DNA from: Terriglobales bacterium
GTDB taxonomy: Bacteria > Acidobacteriota > Terriglobia > Terriglobales > Acidobacteriaceae
Reading direction: 5' to 3'
Assembly (NCBI GenBank): GCA_015654835.1
Contig: JAATGG010000188.1
Span: forward strand, 1 to 64,000
DNA: 64,000 nt
In this document: positions 8,997 to 18,599 of the stretch, piece after piece
Position numbering within the stretch: the first letter of the stretch is position 1
Layout: each line of letters begins with the position of its first letter
Program-made: the position numbers and the translations under genes
The notes under the pieces: model-generated
Databases searched by the model: none
What the model saw: the letters and a program-made list of their open reading frames with translations, nothing else
What the model was told of the DNA's origin: nothing

Positions 8997-11693
8997 ATGG
9001 AATCACTTAGGTGTTCGTGGCGCTGGTGTCTTTGTTTCTTTCTTCTTCCCCTCTCACTTGCTCTATCGGCTGAGGTGCCCACGCCGGTTTCGGTGCTGGG
9101 GCATACTCCCGGTGACGATTTCTACCTTGCCAACTACGAAGACGCGGTCAAATATTTCCATGCGCTGGCGGCCACTACCGACCGCATGAAAATGTTCACG
9201 GTTGGCAAGAGCACACAGGGCCGCGACATCGAAGTCGCTGTAATTTCTTCGCCTGAAAACCTGGCCAAGCTCGATGAATACAAGAAAAATGCCCGTCAAC
9301 TGGCAACTGCGGACGGCTTGGACGATGCCCAGGCACATGCCTTGGCTCGGGAATCCAAGGTGATCGTTCACATCGACGGAGGGCTGCACTCCTCTGAAGT
9401 GGCCGGCGGGCAGCATTCCATCGCTCTCGCATACAAGCTTATTTCCGCAACCAACGACCCTGAGATCGACGCGATCCTGAAGAATGTCATCCTGGTGCTT
9501 TGGCCCACGCTGAACCCGGATGGGCAGGACATGGTGGTGTCCTGGTACCGGAAGAATCTGGGAACCAAATATGAAGTGGCTCCCATGCCATGGCTCTATC
9601 AGGAGTACGTCGGCCACGATAACAACCGAGACGGTTTCATGCTCAATATGAAAGAAGAGCAGGTCATCGCGCGGGCCGAGATTGAATACAGTCCCGACAT
9701 CTTTTATTGCCAGCATCAGACCGCTCCGTTTCCCGCGCGCATCTGGATTCCTCCGTTTGCAGACCCGATATCGAGTAACATCAGCCCCTATGTGCGTAGC
9801 TGGTTGAACGTGATCGGCACCAATATGTCTGCCTATCTGGATCAGCACAACATGCCCGGGGCCATTTCAGAGTCTCGTTTCGATAACTGGTACGCGGGCT
9901 TTACGGACTGGGCCGGCGTCTTCCGCGGAGAGATTTCTTTTTTCACTGAAACGGCTCTCTATAAATATGCGACGCCGCGGCTTTATACCGTCGATGAATT
10001 TCCGTCGCAATACGGCGACCTGCGTCCGCTGAGCATGTACACAACTCCGTGGGAAGGCGGTTGGTGGCGCCTTAAAGACGCGGTTGACTATATGGTTGCC
10101 GGTTCCATGTCGGTGCTCGATCTGGCCGCGAAGAACTCCGAGTCGTTGCAGTTCAATCGCTACCAGACGGCGCGGGATAACCGCCATCGCACGGAGCCCC
10201 CATTTGCGTATGTGATCAGTGACAAGCAGGCCGATACACCGGAGGCCGGGTTGCTGGCGCAGAAGATGATCGACAACGGTTTGGATGTATATCAGACGCA
10301 GACTGGATTCCATGCGAACGGTATCTCCTATCCTGCCGGTTCGTGGGTGATCCCGATGGATCAACCCTTCTCGCCGCTTGCCAAAGAGTTGTTCGAGCGG
10401 CAAGTCTATCCGGCTCTGGCGACGGATCAAACCGCGGCTGGCGCGCACCTGCCTTATGACCTCACCGGCTGGACTTTGCCTCTGCAGATGGGCGTTGCTG
10501 TGGATGTGGTGTCCGACCCTCTGGAAGCGGAACAGCGCAGCAAGATGGCGAAGATAGAAGAAGTAAAGTTGCCCGAAGCCAGTGTTGACGGGACGGGTTC
10601 TACATTTGCCATCAGCCACAAACCCAACAATGCCTTCCAGGTTGTGAATGCGGTGCTCGGCCAGGGCGGAACCGTAGCCGTTGCTACAGATGCCGTGAAG
10701 ACATCTGAAGGAATGGAAAAGGGCGCTTTCATCGTAAGTGGAGTGAGCCGCTCGACCGCGAATGATCTGGTAAGCAAGTTCGCTGTAGGGGCGTCTTCTG
10801 TGCCGCCGCCCGAGCATACGATCGCTCTGAAAAAAGCGCGGATCGGACTCTATCGACCGTGGAATGCCTCGATCGATGAAGGGTGGACGCGCTGGATTCT
10901 TGAGAATTATCACTACGAGGCGAAGAGTCTCTACAACGCCGATATCCGCTCGGCAAATCTCCGCAGCCGCTACGACATCATCATTCTTCCTGACATGAAC
11001 AGCAGCCAACTCATGAGCGGCTTTCATCCGGGGATGGTGCCGGGGCAGTATGCCGGAGGGATTGAACAAGCGGGGCTCGACAACCTGCGCGAATTTGTGC
11101 GCGCCGGCGGCACGCTCGTCGCTTTCAATCAGACGGCAGGCAGTTTGATTCCGTTGATGTCGCTCCCGGTCCGCAACGTTCTTCAGGGGATGCCCAGCGA
11201 CAAGTTTTATTGTGCAGGCGCTTTGCTGCGTATTGAGACACAACATCCGGAGCTGCCGATCAACTTTGGTGTGCCGTCTTCTCCTGTCGTCATGTTCGAG
11301 CGTGGGCCCGCATTCGAGGTTCTCCCTGGATTCAAAGGTGCCGTGCTGGCTCGTTACGCAAGAGAAGGAGACGTACTCGAGAGTGGAATGATCATCCACC
11401 AGGAAGTGCTGCATGACAAGATCGCGGCACTGGAGGTTAGCTATGGCCGTGGTCGCATCTTCCTCTACGGCTTCAAGCCCCAGCAGCGCGGACAGGCGCA
11501 CGGCACCTACCGCTATCTGTTCAACGCGTTATATCAGTTCGACGATCCACCCATGCCCGCGGAGGTTTCTGCCTCACCTCTCAAGGCTTCCGCTGAGGCC
11601 TCTGCCACGCCGGAGGAAGCCGAGATACCTGCTGGACGGCCCGCACCGGGAAAAAAGAATGCGCGCAGTGGCGGTGGCACGGCGCAGCCCTGA
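8997..11693 (+). CDS. M14-family zinc carboxypeptidase, large secreted form
   Basis: 898 aa from the ATG at 8997, which has AAAGGA six bases upstream; the track start adds 32 unlikely residues. A signal peptide covers about residues 1-25 (LSLALSA). The peptidase M14 domain has the zinc motif HSSE within IDGGLHSSEV, the substrate-side NPDGQD and NNRDG segments and a probable catalytic Glu in FFTETALY. The C-terminal half (about 600-870) resembles a glutamine-amidotransferase-like or ThuA-like fold often appended to acidobacterial M14 enzymes, and the last 50 residues are a Pro/Ala-rich tail. It would release C-terminal residues from peptides or wall fragments outside the cytoplasm. The TonB receptor 70 bp downstream may import the products. 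Confidence 0.82.
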   Translation: MESLRCSWRWCLCFFLLPLSLALSAEVPTPVSVLGHTPGDDFYLANYEDAVKYFHALAATTDRMKMFTVGKSTQGRDIEVAVISSPENLAKLDEYKKNARQLATADGLDDAQAHALARESKVIVHIDGGLHSSEVAGGQHSIALAYKLISATNDPEIDAILKNVILVLWPTLNPDGQDMVVSWYRKNLGTKYEVAPMPWLYQEYVGHDNNRDGFMLNMKEEQVIARAEIEYSPDIFYCQHQTAPFPARIWIPPFADPISSNISPYVRSWLNVIGTNMSAYLDQHNMPGAISESRFDNWYAGFTDWAGVFRGEISFFTETALYKYATPRLYTVDEFPSQYGDLRPLSMYTTPWEGGWWRLKDAVDYMVAGSMSVLDLAAKNSESLQFNRYQTARDNRHRTEPPFAYVISDKQADTPEAGLLAQKMIDNGLDVYQTQTGFHANGISYPAGSWVIPMDQPFSPLAKELFERQVYPALATDQTAAGAHLPYDLTGWTLPLQMGVAVDVVSDPLEAEQRSKMAKIEEVKLPEASVDGTGSTFAISHKPNNAFQVVNAVLGQGGTVAVATDAVKTSEGMEKGAFIVSGVSRSTANDLVSKFAVGASSVPPPEHTIALKKARIGLYRPWNASIDEGWTRWILENYHYEAKSLYNADIRSANLRSRYDIIILPDMNSSQLMSGFHPGMVPGQYAGGIEQAGLDNLREFVRAGGTLVAFNQTAGSLIPLMSLPVRNVLQGMPSDKFYCAGALLRIETQHPELPINFGVPSSPVVMFERGPAFEVLPGFKGAVLARYAREGDVLESGMIIHQEVLHDKIAALEVSYGRGRIFLYGFKPQQRGQAHGTYRYLFNALYQFDDPPMPAEVSASPLKASAEASATPEEAEIPAGRPAPGKKNARSGGGTAQP

Positions 11694-11763
11694 TACGAAA
11701 AATAGCCGCGAAAACAAAGAACGAAACTCGTCGATCAACTTATACCTTTGGAGGACTCCAGTC

Positions 11764-14700
11764 ATGCGTAAGGTTCTCGCCGTATGTTACGTCTTTATTT
11801 TTTCACTCATTGCGTTCTCTCAGAATGCGACCACATCCCTGCATGGCACGATTGCCGATACCAGCGGGGCTGTGGTCGTGAATGCCACGGTCAACCTCAT
11901 CAACGAAGTCACTCAACAAAGCCAGTCACAAAAGGTAAGCAGAACGGGCGAATATAGCTTCAACCAGTTGGCTCCGGGACGTTATACGATTTCGGCGACC
12001 GCTCCCGGACTAGGCACGCAGACCGAAGGTGTTGAGTTGCTGGTGAGTCAGCCGGCCACCATCAACCTGGCGTTGCCGGTGGTGGGCGCAAACGAGACGG
12101 TGGAAGTGACAGCGAGCACCACGCTCAACTTCAGTGACGCGACCCTCGGCAATGCCATCAACAGTGAAGAAATCGAGGCGACGCCGGTCGACTCCCGCAA
12201 CGTGCCCGATCTTTTGAGCCTGCAGCCGGGCGTGTTGTACTTCAACAACAACGCCTCTGCCAGCAATCCTTCGGCGACTCAGGACAGCCGGCTTGGCGCA
12301 GTCGCCGGTGCCCGTTCCGACCAGGGCAACATCACTCTCGACGGACTTGACGATAACGACCAGACCAACGGATATGCATTTACCGGAGTGCTTCGCTCGA
12401 CGATGGACTCCACCGAAGAGTTCCGCGTTACCACTTCGAGCGCAAACTCCGATGCCGGTCGTTCCTCCGGTGCACAAGTTACACTGGTGACGAAGTCCGG
12501 CACCAACAGCATCCACGGCAGTCTTTATGAATACTTCCGGAATGCAGCTTTCGCCGCTAATGACTGGTTCAACAAGCACACGGAGGTTGCAGGCGGACTT
12601 GCCAATAAACCGCCTCAACTTACGCGCAATACCTTTGGCGGAACCTTCGGTGGCCCAATCCAAAAGGACAAGCTTTTCTATTTCTTTAACTATGAAGGAT
12701 CGCGTACGCGTGAGAGCACGACAGTCACGCAAGAAGTTCCAACGGCGCAGTATGCCGCGGGCAACGTCTTTTATAAGGACTCTGCAGGGGGCACGAATGT
12801 ACTGAGTCCCGCACAGGTCGCGCAGATGGATGCGGCTTGCACGACCAATAATGTGTGTCCGAACGGGCCGGGTGTCGATTCGGCGATTCTGTCCTATTTC
12901 GCACAACTCCCGGCAGCGAATGGCACAACCTTGGGCGATGGATTGAATGAGGGCTCCTACACCTTTTCGTCGCCAACGCCGTATTCGCACAACACCAGCA
13001 TCCTCAAGATCGACTGGACCCCTGTCGGAACTCATCATATTTTTGTTCGAGGCAATTTACAGAAAGACGTAATCTCTGCATCCGAGCAGTTTCCCGGCCA
13101 AGCCCCCCAGACCACAACCGAAGACAACAGCAAGGGCATCGCTGCCGGAGATACATGGAGCATCAGCTCAAGCTTGGTCAATGATATTCGGTACGGCTAC
13201 ATCCGCCAGGGTACGGCTACATCGGGCCAGGGGCACGGCTCCTATACGGATGTGCGTTACATCGCCGCTCCAACCGCGGAGACCCGCAGCAACATTCGCA
13301 CGGTGCCGGTCAACGAGATCACCGATAGTTTGAGTTGGACAAAGGGCCATCACAACCTGCAGGTTGGCGGTACCTGGCGCCTCATTCACAACAACAGCAG
13401 CACCGATATGAACTCATGGGACAGCGGCACGACCAATCCTCAAGGGCTATCGTCTGGGAGTCTGCCCAGTCCGACCTTGGTCGGCGGCCCGGCAGTTGCG
13501 AGCAGCTTCAAATCCAATTTTCTGAATGCCTTTGGAAACATCATCGGAGCGGAGTCCTCGCTCACTCGCAACATCAACTACAGCGTCAACCCAGACGGCA
13601 ACACGGGCAGCCTGTTGGCACAGGGCGCTTTTGTCAATCGGCACTTCACGGCGAATGAGTTTGAATACTATTTGCAAGACGCTTGGAGACCGACCGATAA
13701 GCTTACGATCACCTTTGGCATTCACCACACAATTCTTCAGACGCCTTACGATACTTCGGGTCAATCGGCTGCGCCTACCATCGACACCGATGCCTTTTTC
13801 AAACAGCGCCAGGCCGCCGCAGACCTGGGCAACGTATACGAACCCACTCTTTATTTCGCGCCCAACGGCCCACTCTATGGTCGCCCGGGCTACTGGTCAA
13901 AACAGAAGGCTAATATCGCACCACGTTTTGCCATTGCCTACACGTTGGATAGCAAGACTTCTGTCCGTGCCGGTTGGGGTATGTATTACGACCACTTCGG
14001 CCAGGGAATTGTGAACGCCTTCAATCAATCCGGATCATTTGGACTCGCATCGAAGATCAGCAGCCCATTGGGACAGCTAGGCCCGGAGCAGGCGCCGCGC
14101 TTCGTCAGTCGCACCGCGCTGCCTAACTTGCCGGTGGCCTCCGGTGCGCCCGTTCAAACATTTCCCTATGCGCCCCCGTTGAATAATTTCTCGATTAGCT
14201 GGGGTGTCGACAACCACCTGCAGACGCCGTATGCGCAGGTATTCAGCTTGTCGGTGCAGCGTTCGCTCCCGGGTGGATTTACGATCGAGGCGGACTATGT
14301 GGGGCGCCTTGGCCGCCACCTGCTCGAACAATCGGATCTGGCAACGCCGGTAAACTTCAAAGATCCGAAGTCCGGCATGTCCTACTTCCAGGCTGGCGCG
14401 CAACTGGCAGCGCTGGTCGATGCGAATGGCGGAAACGGAAAAGCCACCGTGCAGCCGATCGCATATTTTGAAAACGTCTTTCCTTACATGGCCAACGTCT
14501 CAACTGCCGCCTGCCCCAACCCGGGCCGCTCGGCCACACAAGCCATCTACTGCAACGAGTGGAGCACCTATCGCAGTGTGCTAGGTGAAACAACTGCTTT
14601 GGCCGATATCGATTTCTATTGCTCCGGCACCGTTTCCTATGGCTGCAAGACCTCCTCGTCCCGCTTCTGGCAGAATCAATTTGCGAGCCTTTTCGCATGG

Positions 14701-15510
14701 ACAACCAACGGCGCATCTTCCTACCATGCCGGGCAGTTCATTCTCCGCCACCCCATGACTCACGGCTTTCAGATGGATCTGAGTTACACGTTAGGAAACT
14801 CAATTGACCAGGGATCGGACGCAGAGCGCTCCAGCGAAATGACGAGCAGCACCATCACCGGCGGTTCGGGCAGCTATCTTACCAATTCGTTTATGCCTTC
14901 GCAGTCGCGTGCCGTGTCCGACTTCGACACGCGTCACCTCGTCACTCTCAACGGATCGTATATGTTGCCGTTCGGCAAGGGGAAAGCTATCGCCGGGAAT
15001 AGCAACCGGCTAACGAATTCAGTGATCGGCGGTTGGCGGCTGGCTTCTGTCCTTCGCTGGACCAGTGGATTCCCGTTCTCTATTGGAGAAGGCGGCTACA
15101 CCACGGACTGGGAAATCAGCAGTTACTCCGTCAAGGTGGCTAACTTTAATGCTCATACCGTCAAGGCGCCTGGAAAAGTTCCCAGCGCGTTCGCGAATGC
15201 GCTTGCCATCACTAACTCCACGTCAACGGGCGGACCCTGGATTCGCTTGCCGTATCCCGGCGAAGCCGGCCAGCGCAATGCCTATCGTGGCGATGGCTAC
15301 TTTGACGATGATGCCAGCCTTTCAAAGGTGTTTGGGATTACCAGTAAACAAAACCTGCGATTCACGTGGGAGGTCTTCAACGTGAGCAACGCAGTTCGCT
15401 TTAACACGCGCTATCTCACCACGAATCCAACCAGTGGCACTTTTGGCAATTACAGTGCAATGCTGAATACGCCACGCCGCCAGGAATTCTCACTCCGTTA
15501 CAGCTTCTAG
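11764..15510 (+). CDS. Oar-like TonB-dependent outer-membrane receptor with CarboxypepD_reg domain
   Basis: 1248 aa from the ATG at 11764 with GGAGG at 11750-11754; the track ORF wrongly begins inside the previous gene. A signal peptide (1-21) is followed by a carboxypeptidase-regulatory-like beta-sandwich (TSLHGTIADTSGAVV through NLALPVVG), a plug domain (residues ~120-250) and a long beta-barrel ending in the outer-membrane signature FSLRYSF. The architecture is that of acidobacterial Oar/TonB receptors for large substrates such as peptides or oligosaccharides. The preceding gene encodes a secreted M14 peptidase, so peptide uptake is the likely role. The true ligand is not deducible. Confidence 0.88.
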   Translation: MRKVLAVCYVFIFSLIAFSQNATTSLHGTIADTSGAVVVNATVNLINEVTQQSQSQKVSRTGEYSFNQLAPGRYTISATAPGLGTQTEGVELLVSQPATINLALPVVGANETVEVTASTTLNFSDATLGNAINSEEIEATPVDSRNVPDLLSLQPGVLYFNNNASASNPSATQDSRLGAVAGARSDQGNITLDGLDDNDQTNGYAFTGVLRSTMDSTEEFRVTTSSANSDAGRSSGAQVTLVTKSGTNSIHGSLYEYFRNAAFAANDWFNKHTEVAGGLANKPPQLTRNTFGGTFGGPIQKDKLFYFFNYEGSRTRESTTVTQEVPTAQYAAGNVFYKDSAGGTNVLSPAQVAQMDAACTTNNVCPNGPGVDSAILSYFAQLPAANGTTLGDGLNEGSYTFSSPTPYSHNTSILKIDWTPVGTHHIFVRGNLQKDVISASEQFPGQAPQTTTEDNSKGIAAGDTWSISSSLVNDIRYGYIRQGTATSGQGHGSYTDVRYIAAPTAETRSNIRTVPVNEITDSLSWTKGHHNLQVGGTWRLIHNNSSTDMNSWDSGTTNPQGLSSGSLPSPTLVGGPAVASSFKSNFLNAFGNIIGAESSLTRNINYSVNPDGNTGSLLAQGAFVNRHFTANEFEYYLQDAWRPTDKLTITFGIHHTILQTPYDTSGQSAAPTIDTDAFFKQRQAAADLGNVYEPTLYFAPNGPLYGRPGYWSKQKANIAPRFAIAYTLDSKTSVRAGWGMYYDHFGQGIVNAFNQSGSFGLASKISSPLGQLGPEQAPRFVSRTALPNLPVASGAPVQTFPYAPPLNNFSISWGVDNHLQTPYAQVFSLSVQRSLPGGFTIEADYVGRLGRHLLEQSDLATPVNFKDPKSGMSYFQAGAQLAALVDANGGNGKATVQPIAYFENVFPYMANVSTAACPNPGRSATQAIYCNEWSTYRSVLGETTALADIDFYCSGTVSYGCKTSSSRFWQNQFASLFAWTTNGASSYHAGQFILRHPMTHGFQMDLSYTLGNSIDQGSDAERSSEMTSSTITGGSGSYLTNSFMPSQSRAVSDFDTRHLVTLNGSYMLPFGKGKAIAGNSNRLTNSVIGGWRLASVLRWTSGFPFSIGEGGYTTDWEISSYSVKVANFNAHTVKAPGKVPSAFANALAITNSTSTGGPWIRLPYPGEAGQRNAYRGDGYFDDDASLSKVFGITSKQNLRFTWEVFNVSNAVRFNTRYLTTNPTSGTFGNYSAMLNTPRRQEFSLRYSF

Positions 15511-15522
15511 GCGTAGATGATG

Positions 15523-15556
15523 CTCCCCTGTTCTGACATAAGTCGGGGCGGGGGAG
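15523..15556 (+). terminator. Possible hairpin terminator after TonB receptor gene
   Basis: CTCCCC (15523-15528) pairs with GGGGAG (15551-15556) across a 22-nt loop, followed by TTTCTCC. The T-run is short, so this is a weak call. The rest of the 285-bp gap up to the Lrp gene shows no gene. Confidence 0.35.
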
Positions 15557-15795
15557 TTTCTCCTTCGATCTGTATTTGCTTCACCAATTAGCTATCTGCT
15601 TACCTGCCGCAGTTACACGGAGTTATGTGTATAGCTACTGCCCGATCTCCTGATGTGTCTCGTTCTTCTCATTGCTCGCGATGTACCATAGGCTGCACTT
15701 TCTACTTCGCACGTGTAAGTCGGAAAAACTGAATCTGTTCATGCGATAGTATTCATAGCATTTACTTTCTCTGTCGCAAAAAAGGATTGTGCCCC

Positions 15796-16275
15796 ATGGC
15801 TGGAAGTCAGGAGCGCGACTCGATCGATGACAACATCGTGACGATGCTAGCCACCGATGCGAGACTTTCCTACGCAGAGATAGGTCGAAAAGTTGGCCTG
15901 TCTCCTTCGGCAGTCGCTGAGCGTGTGCATCAACTTGAAAGTAACAGGGTCATTCTTGGATACCGCGCGATTCTGGACAAGAAAGCCTTCGGCTTTTCCG
16001 TTGTCGCGTTTATTCGCCTCACCTGCGACAACAATCATTACCGTCCTTTTCTTAAAATCCTTCCTTCTCTCGATGCAGTTCAAGAGTGCCATCACATTAC
16101 CGGTGGAGATGCTTTTCTGCTCAAGGTAGCTTTGCCGTCGCTTGATTTGCTGGAGGCGCTGATCGAAAGACTTTTGCCTTATGGAATGCCGACCACAAGC
16201 ATGGTTCTTTCCACGCCTGTCTATCGGCAGCAGGAAGAGTGGCTGCTAAAGCACGCAGGCTTTCCTTCGACGTAA
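15796..16275 (+). CDS. Lrp/AsnC family transcriptional regulator
   Basis: 159 aa from the ATG at 15796, about ten bases after AAAGGA; the TTG at 15787 sits too close to that site. The N-terminal helix-turn-helix is typical (DARLSYAEIGRKVGLSPSAVAERVHQLE), followed by the hinge GVILGYRA-like VILGYRAIL and a C-terminal RAM/ligand-binding domain (residues ~70-145, VQECHHITGGDAFLLKV). Lrp/AsnC proteins form octamers that respond to amino acids and control amino-acid metabolism or transport. The target is not evident; it lies downstream of a likely peptide-uptake receptor and is convergent with the TetR gene. Confidence 0.9.
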   Translation: MAGSQERDSIDDNIVTMLATDARLSYAEIGRKVGLSPSAVAERVHQLESNRVILGYRAILDKKAFGFSVVAFIRLTCDNNHYRPFLKILPSLDAVQECHHITGGDAFLLKVALPSLDLLEALIERLLPYGMPTTSMVLSTPVYRQQEEWLLKHAGFPST

Positions 16276-16312
16276 TGGTTTTGCGGTGCGAACTTCAAGG
16301 GCAGGATATCTG

Positions 16313-16939
16313 TTACGCATGAACCAAGGCGTCGAATAGTTCCTCGATCAGCGTCTGCAACTGGTTTCTCGGCAGCAGTTCGGGCCGGAAATGGCTTTCG
16401 AGCACCACCGCGCTCAATACTGCCCCCATCACCGCCAATCGCCGCTCTGCTGCTGCTTTCGCTGCTTTGGTGAGGCTCTCGCCGAACAGCAGTTCTACAA
16501 AATTCCTGGCCGTGGCATCGAACATCAATTCGTATAAGTGCTGCAGCTTTTCACGCGATCGTGGCCGCCGCATCGCATAGAGTTTGAACTCCAATAACAG
16601 CGTGCCCCAGGAGGGATCGCACACTTGGCCCGCGACCCAGCGTTTGAAGATGCCCGGTCGCTTGCTCAAGTCCGGCTCGCTTCCGACAATCTGGTACACG
16701 GCGGGAAACTTCGTGTGCACCCGTTGCTCCATGAGAGCGAGAAAGAGATCTTCCTTGCTGGAATAGTGCGCATAAATGGCGCCGCGTGTGTGACCGGCGC
16801 GGGCCGCCACTTCCTCAAGTTGGGTATTCTCGAAACCCTGCTCGGCAAAGAGTGCTTGGGCCGCATCTAAAATCCGGGCTTTCGTATCCAGGGTCCGCGC
16901 TTGGTGCTTGTTGATCGTGCTTGAAGAAGATTCGGCCAT
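16313..16939 (-). CDS. TetR/AcrR family repressor of the adjacent efflux operon
   Basis: 208 aa. The N-terminal TetR helix-turn-helix is clear (TKARILDAAQALFAEQGFENT, then VAARAGHTRGAIYAHYSSKEDLFLAL). The C-terminal ligand-binding domain resembles the MAATS/AcrR type C-terminal region. It is divergent from the TolC-EmrA-EmrB operon with only 65 bp between the start codons, and a 22-bp palindrome in that gap suits a TetR dimer. By analogy with AcrR and NalC-type repressors it should be released by a small hydrophobic compound exported by the pump. Confidence 0.92.
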   Translation of the reverse strand: MAESSSSTINKHQARTLDTKARILDAAQALFAEQGFENTQLEEVAARAGHTRGAIYAHYSSKEDLFLALMEQRVHTKFPAVYQIVGSEPDLSKRPGIFKRWVAGQVCDPSWGTLLLEFKLYAMRRPRSREKLQHLYELMFDATARNFVELLFGESLTKAAKAAAERRLAVMGAVLSAVVLESHFRPELLPRNQLQTLIEELFDALVHA

Positions 16940-16961
16940 AAATGAAATTCTAAGCGACGGG

Positions 16962-16990
16962 GTGACAAATTCCTCGTCACATCTTATATT
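16962..16990 (+). promoter_or_regulatory. Sigma70-type promoter of efflux operon
   Basis: GTGACA (16962-16967) and TATATT (16985-16990) are separated by 17 bp. Transcription would start near 16997, inside the adjacent palindrome and only about 8 nt before the ATG at 17005, so the mRNA would be nearly leaderless. Confidence 0.55.
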
Positions 16991-17012
16991 AAATACAGAC
17001 GAGTATGTATTT
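16991..17012. promoter_or_regulatory. Palindromic TetR-family operator overlapping the start codon
   Basis: The sequence reads as the palindrome AAATACAnACnnGTnTGTATTT, with only the central steps unmatched. It immediately follows the -10 element and spans the ATG at 17005. ATACA/TGTAT half-sites are typical of TetR/AcrR operators. Repressor bound here would block both promoter clearance and, possibly, the divergent repressor promoter. Confidence 0.65.
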
Positions 17013-18597
17013 TCTCAAAAATCACCACCGCAAGAACCATTTCCCGGCTCCCCGCGCCATCAGGCCAGTTCCTCGGCTTGCCTTTATTTTGGTCGCGGCA
17101 GTGGGAACGGCCGCATGGGGACAGATGCAGTCGCCGCCCCAAAGCGGCGGAACCCGCGCCGTGCAGCTTCCGCTCTCGGGCCGTCCGCAGGGGGGAGCGA
17201 CGATGCAGCAATCGGCCACTCCATCGCCGGGCACAAGCGTCAACACGGTCAATACGCAGATCCAGGTGCAAGGCGCCTACTCCGGCAGCATCCTTGGCCC
17301 AAATGCGCCCTCCGGCTCCATCACGCTGACGCTCGCCGATGCCGTGCGGCGTGGACTTGAAACCAATCTCGGCATCATCGGTGCCGATACAGCTTCTCGC
17401 CAGGCGCGTGCGCAGCGCATGTTGGTGCGCAGTTCGCTGCTGCCCAACATCAGCGCCAGTCTTGCGGAGAATGCTGCCAAGATCGATCTTGCTGCCGAAG
17501 GTTTCAGCGCCAGCGCCTTGGGCAGTGCACTGCCGTTCCAGTTCCCCACGACGGTTGGCCCGTTTCATTATTACGATGCGCATGGATCTTTGCAGCAGAG
17601 CCTCATGGACTTTACTGCAATCCACAATTTACGTTCGGCTGGTCAGTCGGCCAATGCCGCCGCGCTTGACGCGCTCCAGGCTCGTGAAGAGGTGATTGTC
17701 GCCGTGGCTGGCACTTATCTGCAATTGATGGCAACAGCCGCCCTGATTGAAGAGCAGCGCGGAGAAGTCGAATATGCCGAGGCCAGTTACAAACAGGCGC
17801 GCGCGCAGGCCGATGCTGGCAATAAGGCTCCTATCGACGCCAACCGAAGCTTGGTTGAATTGCAAACCGAGCAGCAGCGGCTGCGGTCGCAGCTTGGCGA
17901 TTTTGAAAAACAGAAGAATGCCCTCGCGCGGCTCATCGGCTTGCCTCTGGGACTCAAGATCCAAATCGAAGAGAAACTAGACGTGCTTCCATCCGAAAGC
18001 CCTTCTCTCGCAGAAGCGGTGCGCCGCGCATGGTCGCAGCGGCAAGATCTCAAGGCCGCTGAAGCGCAGTTGCGGGCTGCCGAAGAGGCGCGCAAGGCCG
18101 CCGTGGCCGAGCATCTTCCCTCGGCTTCCATCAATGGAACCTACGGCCTGCAAGGTGTCAATCCCAACCAGGGTGCCGCCGTTTTTCAAGCATCGGCGTC
18201 GTTGAATATCCCAATCTTTCAAGGCGGACGCATCGCAGCCGACACGGCTCAGGCCGATGCCGTCGTGGCGCAACGCAGAGCTGAACTCTTCGATGAGCGC
18301 GGCGTCGTCGAACTCGACGTGCGCAATGCGGCCATCGATCTGGATGTGGCCAACGATCAGGTCAATACCGCCGAAAGCAATCGTAAACTGGCGCTCGCTA
18401 CCTTGCAGCAGTCGCAGGATCGCTTTGCCGTGGGCGTTGCTGACTCTGTCGAGGTCGTTAATTCCCAAGAGGCGCTTGCCGCTGCCGATCACGATTACGT
18501 CAGTAGCCTGTTCTCGCAACATCTCGCTAAAATCACGCTTGCCCGCGCCATGGGTGAAGCGGAAAAAGATCTTCCCGATCTGTTCAAAAGGAACTGA
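17005..18597 (+). CDS. TolC-like outer-membrane efflux protein
   Basis: 530 aa with an N-terminal membrane/signal segment (about 24-38, LAFILVAAVGTAAWG) and two outer-membrane-efflux (OEP) repeats built of long alpha-helices (about 105-300 and 320-520). It forms the trimeric channel through which a tripartite pump empties. It is the first gene of a three-gene operon; the stop codon is two bases from the next ATG. The start at 17005 overlaps the palindromic operator and lacks a ribosome site, in line with a leaderless transcript; no better in-frame ATG or GTG precedes the hydrophobic segment. Confidence 0.88.
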   Translation: MYFLKNHHRKNHFPAPRAIRPVPRLAFILVAAVGTAAWGQMQSPPQSGGTRAVQLPLSGRPQGGATMQQSATPSPGTSVNTVNTQIQVQGAYSGSILGPNAPSGSITLTLADAVRRGLETNLGIIGADTASRQARAQRMLVRSSLLPNISASLAENAAKIDLAAEGFSASALGSALPFQFPTTVGPFHYYDAHGSLQQSLMDFTAIHNLRSAGQSANAAALDALQAREEVIVAVAGTYLQLMATAALIEEQRGEVEYAEASYKQARAQADAGNKAPIDANRSLVELQTEQQRLRSQLGDFEKQKNALARLIGLPLGLKIQIEEKLDVLPSESPSLAEAVRRAWSQRQDLKAAEAQLRAAEEARKAAVAEHLPSASINGTYGLQGVNPNQGAAVFQASASLNIPIFQGGRIAADTAQADAVVAQRRAELFDERGVVELDVRNAAIDLDVANDQVNTAESNRKLALATLQQSQDRFAVGVADSVEVVNSQEALAAADHDYVSSLFSQHLAKITLARAMGEAEKDLPDLFKRN

Positions 18598-18599
18598 GC

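Noticed and set aside
8800-9006. 68-aa minus-strand ORF overlapping the M14 start
   Set aside because: Composition looks protein-like but there is no ribosome site or family, and it overlaps the peptidase start and its leader.
9867-11501. 544-aa minus-strand ORF inside the M14 gene
   Set aside because: Antisense of a clear peptidase gene, no recognisable domains, Arg/His-rich composition typical of shadow frames.
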